A stretch of DNA of 64,000 bases from Lachnoclostridium sp. An138 (GCF_002160765.1 NZ_NFLF01000008.1:62001-126000), one strand, 5' to 3'. Counted from the first letter of the stretch, positions 8,695-17,668 are shown. Notes: generated by a model from the sequence alone, not told the origin. Numbers and translations are program-made.

Positions 8695-10783
8695 TCAAAA
8701 AGATTTAAAAATATTGAGTTATCTGGCCATGTTGGCAGAGAAACAAAAGAGCGCAACGATTGAAGAACTGGCGGAACATTTTGAAATCTCTAATCGCACG
8801 GTGCGAAACAATCTGGAACGGATAGATTACTATCTAAAGACCAGCGGCCTGCATCAGCTGAAAAGAGACAGGAAAAATGGAATTACGCTGGATATGGAAC
8901 AGCAGGAGCTGGAAGAATTTCGCAAAAGCATAATGGATATGAATACGGAAACCTATGTATTTTCCAAAGAGGAAAGAATTCTGTACCTGAAACTGCTGCT
9001 GTTTGATACCAAAGATTATCTGACATATGATCAGCTTTCTCAGGCTTTGTTTGTCAGCCGTAAAACAGTGATTGACGATGTACATCTTGTTAAGGAGGAT
9101 TGTGAAAAAAGAGGAATTCAGCTTCTCGGAACGAAGAAAGGTCTAAGATATAATGGTTCGGAGCTACAGCTTCGGGAGCTGATTACAGACAGCCTTCTGG
9201 AAAAATATACTCCTCTGGAACTCTGGGAGATTTTAAGAGATATTTATCCGAACAAGAGCATTATTATTGAAAGAAAATGGAGAGAAACAGCCGGAGACAG
9301 GGGCATCTGCGTTTGCGAGGATGTCCTGCGGTCTGCGGAACAAAAAGAAAAAGCCTCCATAACAGACGCCCAGTATTACATGATTGTGATTCTGAGCGTT
9401 TTGGCGTTAAAAAGAAAATTCAAAATGAACCCCATACCTGAAAAAACGAGCAGAGATATTCCAGGGTATCTTCGCAGCTACTTTACAGGAATGTCACAGG
9501 AAAAGAAATTGAATTTTGGAGAAGAGGAAGCTGCCTATATCCTTTTGGAGATCGACCGCATATTTAATCTGGAGAATCAGGAAAAATCGGAGAGCCTGTC
9601 TCTGGCCATGGCAGAAAATATTCTGCTGGAAGTAAGCAGGAAGACGGGGAAGCCCTATTTTAATGATTCTGAGCTTCGGCTCAGTCTGCAAAAGCATTTG
9701 ATGTCGCTGATAGAGAACAGTTTTGTATGCTATGAGACGGATGGTGAAAATATCAAACCTATAAGAGCGGAAAATCCAGTTTTGTATCATTGTATCAGAG
9801 GATGCCTGGAACAGTTCCCGGAAGTGAATCCGGATATTGATCGGGAGACGGAAAGTGCGCTTCTGATGCTCCATTTTCTGGCGGCAGATGAGCGTAGTTA
9901 TGTGAGGAACAGCATTAATTACAGCACAGTCATTGTCTGCAATAATGGGATAGGAACAGCAAAAATTGTTTCGGCACGAATTAAACAGTATTTTCCGCAG
10001 ATACGAATCGCAGCAACGACAGCTGTACGGAATGCTTCCGGGCAGATTTCAGAATACAGGCCGGACTTTATTATTTCTACAGTACCCTTTGAGCACCAAA
10101 ACATTCCGGTGATCCTGGTTAACACGCTGCCGACAGAGGATGATCTGAAAAAGATCCGCATATTTTTAAGCAGAAACGGGAAAAGAGGAAGGACATCTTC
10201 AGAATCAGGTATTTATACAAAGGTTATGAAAGCGATTATGGAAACCTGCGAAATTCGGGACGGGGAGACTCTGCGGAAACGGCTGGCAGAAATTTTCCCC
10301 GTGGATGAGAAGCGGCCGGAACTTCTGGACAGTCTTTCGATAAATGAGATTCAGGTACAGGCGGAAGCGGCGAATTGGGAAGAAGCTATTCGGAAAAGCG
10401 CAGTTCCTCTGGTGGAAAAAGGATATGTGACACCGGAGTATGTGGACTGTATGGTGAATAATGTGAAAACAATGGGGCCTTATATTGTTATCACAAAAGG
10501 AATTGCGCTGCCACATGCGTTTTCTGCTGAGGGAGTTCTCCATTCCTGCATTAGCCTGACTACCTTAAAAGAACCGGTTAATTTTGGTAATAGAGTCAAT
10601 GATCCGGTAAAACTGGTAATTTGCATTGCGACAGCAGATAAAAAAGAGCATATGAGGGAAATGTCCAAGTTGATTCGCTTTATCAGTGATAAAGAAGCGG
10701 TTGGTATGGTTAATCAGGCAGAAAGTCCTGAAAAAGTTCTTGAAATTGTGCGTCAGAGATATCCGGGAGGTGAGGAAAAATGA
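8687..10783 (+). CDS. PRD-containing transcriptional regulator with EIIB and EIIA domains (MtlR/LicR-like)
   Basis: 698 residues. Order: N-terminal winged HTH (about 5-65, IEELAEHFEISNRTVRNNL), second HTH (about 105-140, LSQALFVSRKTVIDDV), a PRD-like region about 185-290 with no clear His in the usual places, a second PRD about 295-400 keeping His337 and His396, a galactitol-type EIIB domain with Cys418 in VIVCNNGIGTAK, and a fructose/mannitol-type EIIA domain with His610 in GIALPHAF. There is no AAA+ domain, so it is not a sigma-54 activator. Such proteins sense PTS phosphorylation and activate sugar operons. It is the best candidate to bind the element shared by the promoters at 7064, 12628 and 17607. 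It overlaps the EIIB gene by ATGA. Confidence 0.9.
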   Translation: MVSQKDLKILSYLAMLAEKQKSATIEELAEHFEISNRTVRNNLERIDYYLKTSGLHQLKRDRKNGITLDMEQQELEEFRKSIMDMNTETYVFSKEERILYLKLLLFDTKDYLTYDQLSQALFVSRKTVIDDVHLVKEDCEKRGIQLLGTKKGLRYNGSELQLRELITDSLLEKYTPLELWEILRDIYPNKSIIIERKWRETAGDRGICVCEDVLRSAEQKEKASITDAQYYMIVILSVLALKRKFKMNPIPEKTSRDIPGYLRSYFTGMSQEKKLNFGEEEAAYILLEIDRIFNLENQEKSESLSLAMAENILLEVSRKTGKPYFNDSELRLSLQKHLMSLIENSFVCYETDGENIKPIRAENPVLYHCIRGCLEQFPEVNPDIDRETESALLMLHFLAADERSYVRNSINYSTVIVCNNGIGTAKIVSARIKQYFPQIRIAATTAVRNASGQISEYRPDFIISTVPFEHQNIPVILVNTLPTEDDLKKIRIFLSRNGKRGRTSSESGIYTKVMKAIMETCEIRDGETLRKRLAEIFPVDEKRPELLDSLSINEIQVQAEAANWEEAIRKSAVPLVEKGYVTPEYVDCMVNNVKTMGPYIVITKGIALPHAFSAEGVLHSCISLTTLKEPVNFGNRVNDPVKLVICIATADKKEHMREMSKLIRFISDKEAVGMVNQAESPEKVLEIVRQRYPGGEEK

Positions 10784-11067
10784 AAATAGTGACATTATGC
10801 ACCTGTGGGCTTGGAACTTGCTTTGCTCTAAAAATAAAACTTGAGGAAGTTCTGGAGTATTTGGGTATATCCTGCGAAGTGGTACCCTGTGATCTGGGAA
10901 GCGGAGTAATGGAACAGGCAGATCTCTATATTATTCCTTATGGACTGGAAGCGGATACGACACTGTTAGGTGACGCAGAGATTCTGTTCATAGAGGATAT
11001 TCTGGACCTGGAAGAAATAGAGAGAAAACTGAAAGATTATTTTAATAAATATGGATGGGGTGTATAA
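10780..11067 (+). CDS. PTS EIIB, ascorbate/galactitol type
   Basis: 95 residues. The N-terminal phosphocysteine loop is TLCTCGLGTCFALK, with a P-loop-like CGLGT; the rest follows the alternating beta/alpha pattern of lactose/ascorbate IIB. The start codon overlaps the stop of the regulator and its stop directly precedes the EIIC start, so the three genes are translationally linked. It would carry phosphate between an EIIA and the EIIC at 11068, or signal to the regulator. Confidence 0.85.
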   Translation: MKIVTLCTCGLGTCFALKIKLEEVLEYLGISCEVVPCDLGSGVMEQADLYIIPYGLEADTTLLGDAEILFIEDILDLEEIERKLKDYFNKYGWGV

Positions 11068-12288
11068 ATGGCAGAGAAATTTTTGGAAATACCATGGATT
11101 CCGGCTGCTGTGGCTGCTCTGTATTTGTTAAAAAAGAAAAAAACAGCCGGTGAAATTATAGAAAATATAGTAAAACTTGTAATTGGATGGTATCTGATTC
11201 TGCTGGGAGCAGGATTGTCATTGAATGTTTTGGGGGGTCTGGAAGAAAAGCTGGTCCTTTCTCTGGGGATTCATGGCGGCGTGATAAACACAGAAATTTT
11301 TGGTTCCTGGCTTTTGATGGAATGTCGAAATGCGGGTTTTACAGCCTTCCTGATTGCCTTCTTGGTGAATCTTCTGCTTGCAAAGTGGACAAGACGAGGG
11401 TATTTGTTTTTGACTGGGCATCATCTTTTGTTTTTAAGTCTGATGAGCTTGTCTCTGATTCGAGTTTTCCTGGGAGAAATGTCTGTCGGAGCAGTTCTGC
11501 TGGCTGGCACGGCGGCTGGTATTTATGCTTATATCAGCGTTCGAATCAGCGCTGCTGCTATAAAACCCTTTCACTCCGCGTCGCCGGTCAGTCTGGCTAA
11601 TTCCGCAGCGGGAGCTGCCCTTCTTGGGGCAGGAATTGGGAAATTATGCAGCAGGGGGAAAATGTCGGAACGGTTTGATAAGAAAGGGAAAAATACCGGG
11701 CACATCACCTCCATGGGAGTGCTGACTGTTTTTTGCATAGCTTTTATATTGACTTTTTTACAGGGGTTTCCAGAACTGGCGGAAATGCAGGAATGTCTGG
11801 TTGAGGCTTTTCTCTATGGTGCAGCTCTGACAGCAATTATGCAGGGACTGCGGATGTTTCTTGGACTGTTTATTCAGATGTTCTGGGACCTGGGTAAAGA
11901 AATGATCCCCGGACTGGTAGTGGGGCTTGATTCTACAGCAGTAATATCCTGGTCTCCGGGCGCCTGGCATGCTGGCTTTCTGGCAGCAGCACTGACTGGA
12001 GTGGTAACGGTATCTGGGCTTGTATTCTTGAAAGTTCCTTTTGTACCGCTGCCGGGTTTTACAAGCCTGTATTTTGCCGGTGGTGTAGCTGGTGTATTTG
12101 GAAACGTACAGGGAGAAAAACGCGGTGCAATACTGGCCGGGGCGGCATCAGGAATAGCAGTGATCCTGCTTTTGAGTTTGTTTATGTCCTTAAATGAGGG
12201 AATGGGACTATATGGGGCTTCGCTGGGCGAGACAGAGTATGGGATTCTGGGGCTGATTTTAACGGCTTTACTGCGCTTATTTAATTAA
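11068..12288 (+). CDS. PTS EIIC of the ascorbate (UlaA/SgaT) family
   Basis: 406-residue polytopic membrane protein with about ten hydrophobic segments. UlaA-like landmarks are IVKLVIGWYLILLGAGLSL near residue 35-53, the GVINTEIFGSW stretch and FLTGHHLLF around residue 115. It is somewhat shorter than typical UlaA proteins (about 420-480). No free-standing EIIA gene for it is present; phosphate might come from a domain or gene elsewhere, or the protein may act mainly as a sensor. The ATG follows the EIIB stop with no gap; the SD is poor (GGATGGGG). Confidence 0.82.
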   Translation: MAEKFLEIPWIPAAVAALYLLKKKKTAGEIIENIVKLVIGWYLILLGAGLSLNVLGGLEEKLVLSLGIHGGVINTEIFGSWLLMECRNAGFTAFLIAFLVNLLLAKWTRRGYLFLTGHHLLFLSLMSLSLIRVFLGEMSVGAVLLAGTAAGIYAYISVRISAAAIKPFHSASPVSLANSAAGAALLGAGIGKLCSRGKMSERFDKKGKNTGHITSMGVLTVFCIAFILTFLQGFPELAEMQECLVEAFLYGAALTAIMQGLRMFLGLFIQMFWDLGKEMIPGLVVGLDSTAVISWSPGAWHAGFLAAALTGVVTVSGLVFLKVPFVPLPGFTSLYFAGGVAGVFGNVQGEKRGAILAGAASGIAVILLLSLFMSLNEGMGLYGASLGETEYGILGLILTALLRLFN

Positions 12289-12316
12289 AGTAATAGATTT
12301 GAATGGAGGAATCAGA

Positions 12317-12580
12317 ATGATTGTAAGGACTGTAGAAATTAGAAATCATATAGGGCTTCATGCCCATCCGTCTTATCTGCTGTCTATGGAAGCAGGGAAA
12401 TTTAAATCTGATATCAGCATCCGGTATCAGGAAAAAACAGCAGATGCAAAAAAAAGTATCAGTATCCTTGCACTGGGAGTAAATGCGGGAGAGCAGATAG
12501 AGCTCTGTGTATCGGGAGAGGATGAGGAAGAAGCAGCAGAAGGAGTGCTGGATGTGCTGAAGCATATGGGAAATGCGTGA
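12317..12580 (+). CDS. HPr-like phosphocarrier with altered active site
   Basis: 87 residues, HPr size and fold pattern. The active-site loop reads NHIGLHAHPSYLL: His15 is kept, but the nearly invariant Arg17 is His17. The regulatory serine region is KKSISILALGV (Ser47 equals the usual Ser46), so HPr kinase could still act. GGAGGA (12305-12310) 6 nt before the ATG at 12317 fixes the start. It is the last gene of the kinase-PTS unit and probably a pathway-specific HPr paralogue; the general HPr should be elsewhere. Whether it passes phosphate efficiently is uncertain because Arg17 normally helps the transfer. Confidence 0.85.
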   Translation: MIVRTVEIRNHIGLHAHPSYLLSMEAGKFKSDISIRYQEKTADAKKSISILALGVNAGEQIELCVSGEDEEEAAEGVLDVLKHMGNA

Positions 12581-12627
12581 TAAATTGTGATAAAAGTGTA
12601 AAAATGCAAAAAATAAGGGGAAGCATT

Positions 12628-12662
12628 TGTTACTTTTTCACCAATTACAGATATGTTAGTAT
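12628..12662 (+). promoter_or_regulatory. Promoter with shared TTGTTACTTTT element, copy 2
   Basis: TTGTTACTTTT (12627-12637), 19 nt, then TAGTAT (12657-12662) followed by G. It matches copies 1 and 3 in ten of eleven element positions and exactly in spacing, in an otherwise unrelated AT-rich intergenic region. It lies 35 bp upstream of the ABC importer ATPase start. Confidence 0.6.
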
Positions 12663-12696
12663 GAAATTGTCATAAAATGACGAAAGGAGAAGGTGA

Positions 12697-14211
12697 ATGG
12701 AAAAGGAAACATACGCTCTAGAGATGAAGCATATTGTGAAACGCTTTTCTTCTTTTCTGGCAGTGAATGATATCAGTATACAGGTGCAGAAGGGCGAGGT
12801 ACATGCAGTCTGTGGAGAGAATGGAGCTGGAAAGTCTACACTGATGAAAGTGCTGGCAGGAGAATATCCGGATTATGAAGGACAAATTTTTATAAATGGG
12901 GAAGAGATAAAGATTGACAGTCCCACAAAAGCAAAAAAGTGTGGAATCGCCATTATTCATCAGGAACTTGGACTGGCCCGGCCGATTACGGTGGCTGAAA
13001 ATATCATGTCTGGAGCTTTGCCGAGAAAAAAGGGAATTTTTCTTGATAGAAAGACTCTCATAGAAAAGTCCAAAGTATACCTGAAAATGGTAGGACTGGA
13101 TTATATAAGCCCGAATGCTTTGGTATCATCTTTAAGCCAGCATGAAGCACAGTTGGTGGAGATTGCAAAGGCACTTTCAAGCAATCCGGGGATTCTGATC
13201 ATGGATGAGCCTACATCGTCACTTTCAAGAGATGAAGCAAAGAGACTGTTCGGAATCATTCGAGAGCTGACGGCTCAGGGGCTTGCAGTTCTATATATTT
13301 CACATTTCTTAAGTGAAGTATTTGAAATTTCAGATTATATTACAACTATGCGTGATGGAAAGCATGTAGATACAGTCAAAAAAGAGGATACGACTTCGGA
13401 AGCTGTGATCCGAAATATGGTGGGAAAGGATATCCGGGATTTTTATGCGGAAAGAAAAGCGGATGTGGGGGAAGTTGTTCTGCAGGCGAAAAGCCTGACA
13501 CGCTATGGTTTTTTCAAAAATATCAGTTTTGAAGTTCACGAGGGTGAAATCCTTGGAATCTGCGGCCTTTCCGGAGCAGGACGAAGTGAGCTGGCCAGAG
13601 CACTGGTGGGAATCGATGTCTGGGATGAAGGAGAACTTTTTTATCAGGGTGAGAAGATTAAAAATCGAAGCTATTCAGAAGCTATCCGCAGAAATATTGC
13701 TTATCTGTCTGAGGATCGAAAGCTTCAGGGATTGATGTTGAATCTCCCCATTGGAGAAAATATTGTAAGTGCAAAAACAGTCAGTCAGAGTAAAACATTC
13801 TGGTACAAAGAGAAAGAGGAGACGGGACAGGTAAAAAAATTAATGGAAGAACTTCAGGTCAATCCGCCGAACACAGATAAAATAACAGGGCAGCTTTCCG
13901 GAGGAAACCAGCAGAAAGTGCTTCTGGCGAAATGGCTGATGACAAATCCGAAGCTTCTGATTCTTGACGAGCCCACAAGAGGAGTGGATGTGGGAGCGAA
14001 AAGTATGATTCATGAGGCTGTCAAGCGTCATGTAAATAAAGGAAATGCAGCAATTATCATTTCATCAGATCTGATGGAAGTGGGAGGGCTTTCCGACAGA
14101 GTATTGATTTTATATCATGGATGTCAGAGAGGAATTATTGATAAGGAACAGGATAACTGTTCTGAGGTATCCCTTCTGATGCTGGCAAATGGAGATGGGG
14201 CAGGATTATGA
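12697..14211 (+). CDS. Sugar ABC importer ATPase (RbsA/MglA-like, two NBDs)
   Basis: 504 residues, two fused nucleotide-binding domains as in ribose/galactose importers. NBD1: Walker A GENGAGKST (about 46-54), Walker B ILIMDEPTSS. NBD2: degenerate Walker A GLSGAGRSE, normal signature QLSGGNQQKVLLAKWL, Walker B LLILDEPTRGVDVG. The NBD1 signature is odd: SSLSQHEAQLVEIAKAL lacks the central Gly of LSGGQ. It energises uptake through the two permeases that follow. AAAGGAGAAGG precedes the ATG. Overlaps the next gene by ATGA (14208-14211). Confidence 0.93.
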   Translation: MEKETYALEMKHIVKRFSSFLAVNDISIQVQKGEVHAVCGENGAGKSTLMKVLAGEYPDYEGQIFINGEEIKIDSPTKAKKCGIAIIHQELGLARPITVAENIMSGALPRKKGIFLDRKTLIEKSKVYLKMVGLDYISPNALVSSLSQHEAQLVEIAKALSSNPGILIMDEPTSSLSRDEAKRLFGIIRELTAQGLAVLYISHFLSEVFEISDYITTMRDGKHVDTVKKEDTTSEAVIRNMVGKDIRDFYAERKADVGEVVLQAKSLTRYGFFKNISFEVHEGEILGICGLSGAGRSELARALVGIDVWDEGELFYQGEKIKNRSYSEAIRRNIAYLSEDRKLQGLMLNLPIGENIVSAKTVSQSKTFWYKEKEETGQVKKLMEELQVNPPNTDKITGQLSGGNQQKVLLAKWLMTNPKLLILDEPTRGVDVGAKSMIHEAVKRHVNKGNAAIIISSDLMEVGGLSDRVLILYHGCQRGIIDKEQDNCSEVSLLMLANGDGAGL

Positions 14212-15173
14212 AAAAGAAAAGTGGATTAGAATATATAGGGAAATTTGGAACATATATGATTGTGCTCTTTCTGCTGATTGCTGGATGTTTGGTCTCAGAT
14301 AAGTTTTTGAGCCTCACAAATCTTGTAAATATTCTGGATGCTGTATCGTATCTGGGAATACTGGCCAGCGGAATGGCTCTTGTTACTTACTGTGGACAGA
14401 GTGTGGATCTATCTACACCGTCTACGATTGCGGTAGCAAGCTTTGTATCAATACTGACTTTGAAATTTGGAATGTTTCCCATGCTGTTTTGTACACTTGC
14501 CAGTGGCGTCCTGATAGGTGCTTTGAATGGGCTGGTAATTGGAAAGTTCAGAATCAACACAGTGGTTTGGACGCTTGCCATGAGTTTTGTGTTTGCGGGA
14601 CTGATTCGCGTGGTCTTCGGAAGTGCCAATATTTATCCTAAAGAAGGCAATGTGGAACTTTTTGAGCAGATATCCAGGTATCGTGTATTTGGTTTTATTC
14701 CTTTGGGAGTCATCGTCATGGTACTTCTGATGGCAGTGCTTCATATTTTTATTTCGCGAAGCAGAATTGGAAGACAGTTCAAACTGGTGGGATGTTCAGA
14801 AGAGGTCGCAAAATACAGTGGAATTAATGTCTTGAAAATTATCGTGCTTTCTTTTGTGGGAAGCGGTATTGCGGCAGCAGTTACGGGACTTTTTATTGCG
14901 TCACTTTCCATATCAGCCTGTTATAACTATGGTACCGGGTATGAATTCAGAGCCATTACCGCCGTAGTTTTAAGTGGAATGGTGCTGGATGGCGGAAGAG
15001 GAAGTATTGCAGGTGTGTTTGGTGGCGTACTGGCTATTGGCCTTTTAAACAATATCATGACCCTGCTGGGACTAAACAGCTTTCTGCAGAATGTAGTTAC
15101 AGGTATTGTTTTCATTGTCATTGTCTGGTTTACCAATTACACGACAAAGAAATTGGAGGCGCTCAATGGTTAA
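14208..15173 (+). CDS. Sugar ABC importer permease 1 (RbsC-like)
   Basis: 321 residues, BPD_transp_2 type with about eight to ten membrane segments. Family marks: LGILASGMALVTYCGQSVDLS near the N-terminus, VIGKFRINTVVWTLAMSFVFAG in the middle, and EFRAITAVVLSGMVLDGGRGS with GVFGGVLAIGLLNN near the C-terminus. It pairs with the second permease to form a heterodimeric channel. Confidence 0.92.
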   Translation: MKKKSGLEYIGKFGTYMIVLFLLIAGCLVSDKFLSLTNLVNILDAVSYLGILASGMALVTYCGQSVDLSTPSTIAVASFVSILTLKFGMFPMLFCTLASGVLIGALNGLVIGKFRINTVVWTLAMSFVFAGLIRVVFGSANIYPKEGNVELFEQISRYRVFGFIPLGVIVMVLLMAVLHIFISRSRIGRQFKLVGCSEEVAKYSGINVLKIIVLSFVGSGIAAAVTGLFIASLSISACYNYGTGYEFRAITAVVLSGMVLDGGRGSIAGVFGGVLAIGLLNNIMTLLGLNSFLQNVVTGIVFIVIVWFTNYTTKKLEALNG

Positions 15174-16167
15174 AGATAGGAAAAAGGTGTGGGCAGCTTT
15201 GAATGCCCGGAGAATTTACTGGATTTTTCTGCTTGTTTTTCTGATTTTAAGCATCTTTGCGCCTAATTTTTTCAATGCTTATAATATTGGAGTTATATTG
15301 GGTACGGCGATGCTGAACGGCATTGTAGTAGTTGGATTTACGATTGTACTGATTTGTGGACATCTCGATCTTTCGACTGTGGCTATTATTAATCTGGCTG
15401 GTAACCTAGCCATTTATGTAGTAGAAAAAACCGATAATTTCGTACTGGCGATTCTGGCCGCCACAGTCGCCGGTGTTCTGGTGGGAACTGTAAACGGTCT
15501 TCTGGTTACAAAAGCAAAGATTAATTCTTTTATTGCCACATTGGGAATGTCTACCCTGATACAGGGACTGGTGAGCTATTCCAATAATGCGGCTACCCGT
15601 TCCATTACGAATTTTGCTATGACAGACTTTCTGGATGCGAAATGGATTCCGCTGCTCCCAAACCGTGCACTGCTTGCAATTATTATTGTACTTGTAATGG
15701 AAATTTTTATGAACTGGACAGTGATTGGAAAGAATTTTTATTTGGTAGGCGGAAATATAGAATCAGCCTGGTATGCGGGAATCAAGACGGACAGGTATCT
15801 GACATCGGCTTTTTCTATTAATGGCGGTTTCGCAGCTCTGGGTGGAGCTGTTTATGCCTGCTATCTGGCTTCTGCCATGGCAGATATTGGAGCTATGGGA
15901 ATCAGCCCGTTGAATATGCTGATTGCGGCATCTGTTCTGGGTGGAGCAAGCCTGACGGGAGGTAAGGGAAGTGTGTTGAACAGTTTTTTTGGAGTGTTGA
16001 CATTGACGGCGCTTTACAATGGACTTACCTGTTTCAGACTGGGCTACGAAATGCAGATTTTTGTAAATGGTTTGGTGCTGATCGTTGTGGTACTTATGGA
16101 AGCGGTAAGCTTATATCGAAAGAATAAACTGCTGGGATCTAAAAGCGATTTGCTGAAAGAAAAATAA
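15166..16167 (+). CDS. Sugar ABC importer permease 2 (RbsC-like)
   Basis: 333 residues, same family as permease 1 (IVVVGFTIVLICGHLDLST, GTVNGLLVTKAKINSFIATLG, AASVLGGASLTGGKGS). GGAGG at 15156-15160 and the overlap of 8 nt with permease 1 support the ATG at 15166 rather than an earlier in-frame codon at 15106 inside permease 1. Integral membrane. Confidence 0.92.
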   Translation: MVKDRKKVWAALNARRIYWIFLLVFLILSIFAPNFFNAYNIGVILGTAMLNGIVVVGFTIVLICGHLDLSTVAIINLAGNLAIYVVEKTDNFVLAILAATVAGVLVGTVNGLLVTKAKINSFIATLGMSTLIQGLVSYSNNAATRSITNFAMTDFLDAKWIPLLPNRALLAIIIVLVMEIFMNWTVIGKNFYLVGGNIESAWYAGIKTDRYLTSAFSINGGFAALGGAVYACYLASAMADIGAMGISPLNMLIAASVLGGASLTGGKGSVLNSFFGVLTLTALYNGLTCFRLGYEMQIFVNGLVLIVVVLMEAVSLYRKNKLLGSKSDLLKEK

Positions 16168-16222
16168 GAAATGATAATCTGGCGACAGAGTCATTATAAA
16201 AAGAAAGGGAGGTTTTTACAAC

Positions 16223-17458
16223 ATGAAGAGAAGGTGGATAAGTATTATCACAGCATCTGTACTTGCGGTGAGTATGCTGGCAGGCTGCGGAGGACAACAG
16301 ACGGCTGATACTGCTGAAAATGCGGCAGAGGAAAGCGCGGGAGAAGTGTCCGAGACAGAAGAGAGTGGAGAAGATAATCTGACAAAAAGCAAGGCTATTG
16401 ACTGGCAGTCGGCTACAGACAATGCAGGCAACCCCCTGTTTATTGACACACTGATTCCGGAAGCTCCGGAAAGGCCGGAAGATCCGGATGCTTTACCGGA
16501 AACGGATGAGCTTCACTGGTATGATTTTGAGTATCCTTATGCTCAGGTTGAAAAGCTGGAGCAGCCGGAGTCTCCTGCGGACGGATGTATCGGAAAGAAA
16601 ATAATTCTGTTGTCAAATGGAGATCATCCATATCACACAGCGTATGTAGAAGCAACACAGCAGGCGTGTGAAATTTTTGGTATGGAAGTAGAAGTGATGT
16701 CTGCAAACTGGGATGCCAATATTCAGACCCAGCAGGTGGATCAGGCGATTAATGAGCATCCGGATTTAATCATTTATAAGCCTGTAGATCAGGAAACGTC
16801 TGTAACCCATCTCAGAAAAATGTATGATGCAGGAATTCCGGTTATTGGTTCCAATGTAATGCCCAGCAATGAAGGATTCCAGTATCTTTTGAGTTTCTGT
16901 GGACCGGCTGACTGGGATCAAAGCAAGCTGATGGCGGAATACATGGCAGAGCAGGCCGGCTATGAAGGAGGCTACTGTGTAATTACCCATAATCCTGGCG
17001 GTTCTGCATATTATGCCCGCGCTTATGGCGTTATTACAAAACTGGCAGAGATTGCCCCTGATATGGTGTGCCTGGATATTCAGTCTCCGGGAACAGATTC
17101 TGCGGAAAATGTGAAACAGGTAGTTTCTGACTGGATTACAAAATATGGAGATGAGCTGAAGGTTATTTTCACATCTGAGACGACCGTACAGGCAACGGGT
17201 TCGATTGAAGCATGTGAGGCGGCAGGAAGAAGTGATATCCTGATTGGTGGAATTGACAACAGTGAGATTGCACTTAATTATATTCAGGAAGGAAAACTGA
17301 CCTGCGGTACCAATCAGCCTCCGATGCAGGATGGTGCGCTTCCGGTTCTGCTTGCAGCAAAGTGGTTTAATGGTGAAGAAATTGATGATTATGTATTTAT
17401 GGCTCCGGCAGTTATCAATGCGGATAATGTAGAAGATTATCTGCCTGCACAGTGGTAA
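16223..17458 (+). CDS. Sugar-binding lipoprotein of the ABC importer
   Basis: 411 residues. Signal peptide with lipobox LAGC, Cys22 being the lipidated residue, then an acidic low-complexity linker. A type-1 periplasmic binding domain begins near residue 115 (IGKKIILLSNGDHPYHTAYVE split as IGKKII/LLSNGDHPYH) and runs to the end, with GIDNSEIALNYIQEG typical of the hinge and effector region. Residues about 50-112 (proline/acid-rich, WYDFEYPYAQVEK) form an N-terminal extension not found in plain ribose-binding proteins. SD GGGAGG. A terminator follows at 17497. Confidence 0.9.
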   Translation: MKRRWISIITASVLAVSMLAGCGGQQTADTAENAAEESAGEVSETEESGEDNLTKSKAIDWQSATDNAGNPLFIDTLIPEAPERPEDPDALPETDELHWYDFEYPYAQVEKLEQPESPADGCIGKKIILLSNGDHPYHTAYVEATQQACEIFGMEVEVMSANWDANIQTQQVDQAINEHPDLIIYKPVDQETSVTHLRKMYDAGIPVIGSNVMPSNEGFQYLLSFCGPADWDQSKLMAEYMAEQAGYEGGYCVITHNPGGSAYYARAYGVITKLAEIAPDMVCLDIQSPGTDSAENVKQVVSDWITKYGDELKVIFTSETTVQATGSIEACEAAGRSDILIGGIDNSEIALNYIQEGKLTCGTNQPPMQDGALPVLLAAKWFNGEEIDDYVFMAPAVINADNVEDYLPAQW

Positions 17459-17496
17459 GAGAGCTGTAAGCGGTTAAGAAAGAACTGAGATAAGGG

Positions 17497-17544
17497 AAAG
17501 GTCCTGTTAAGACAGTTAAAATCTTTGCAGGACTTTTCTTTTTT
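17497..17544 (+). terminator. Terminator after the ABC importer operon
   Basis: AAAGGTCCTG (17497-17506) pairs with CAGGACTTTT (17528-17537, one G-T), followed by CTTTTTTG. A second small hairpin GGGCA-N6-TGCCC with TTTTT lies at 17574-17594, just before the next promoter. Confidence 0.75.
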
Positions 17545-17606
17545 GACATCAGAGTCTGCAGGAAGAGAGAAAACGGGCAAAAGCCTGCCCTTTTTCCGGG
17601 CGGGAT

Positions 17607-17641
17607 TGTGACTTTTCGCTGAAAAACTGTTTGCCTATAAT
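17607..17641 (+). promoter_or_regulatory. Promoter with shared TTGTGACTTTT element, copy 3
   Basis: TTGTGACTTTT (17606-17616), 19 nt, TATAAT (17636-17641) followed by G, identical in element and spacing to copy 1 (7063-7098). It drives the glycyl radical enzyme and its activase; AAGGAAGGAGG precedes the ATG at 17669. Confidence 0.65.
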
Positions 17642-17668
17642 GAAGATAGAAAGGAAGGAGGAGCAAAC

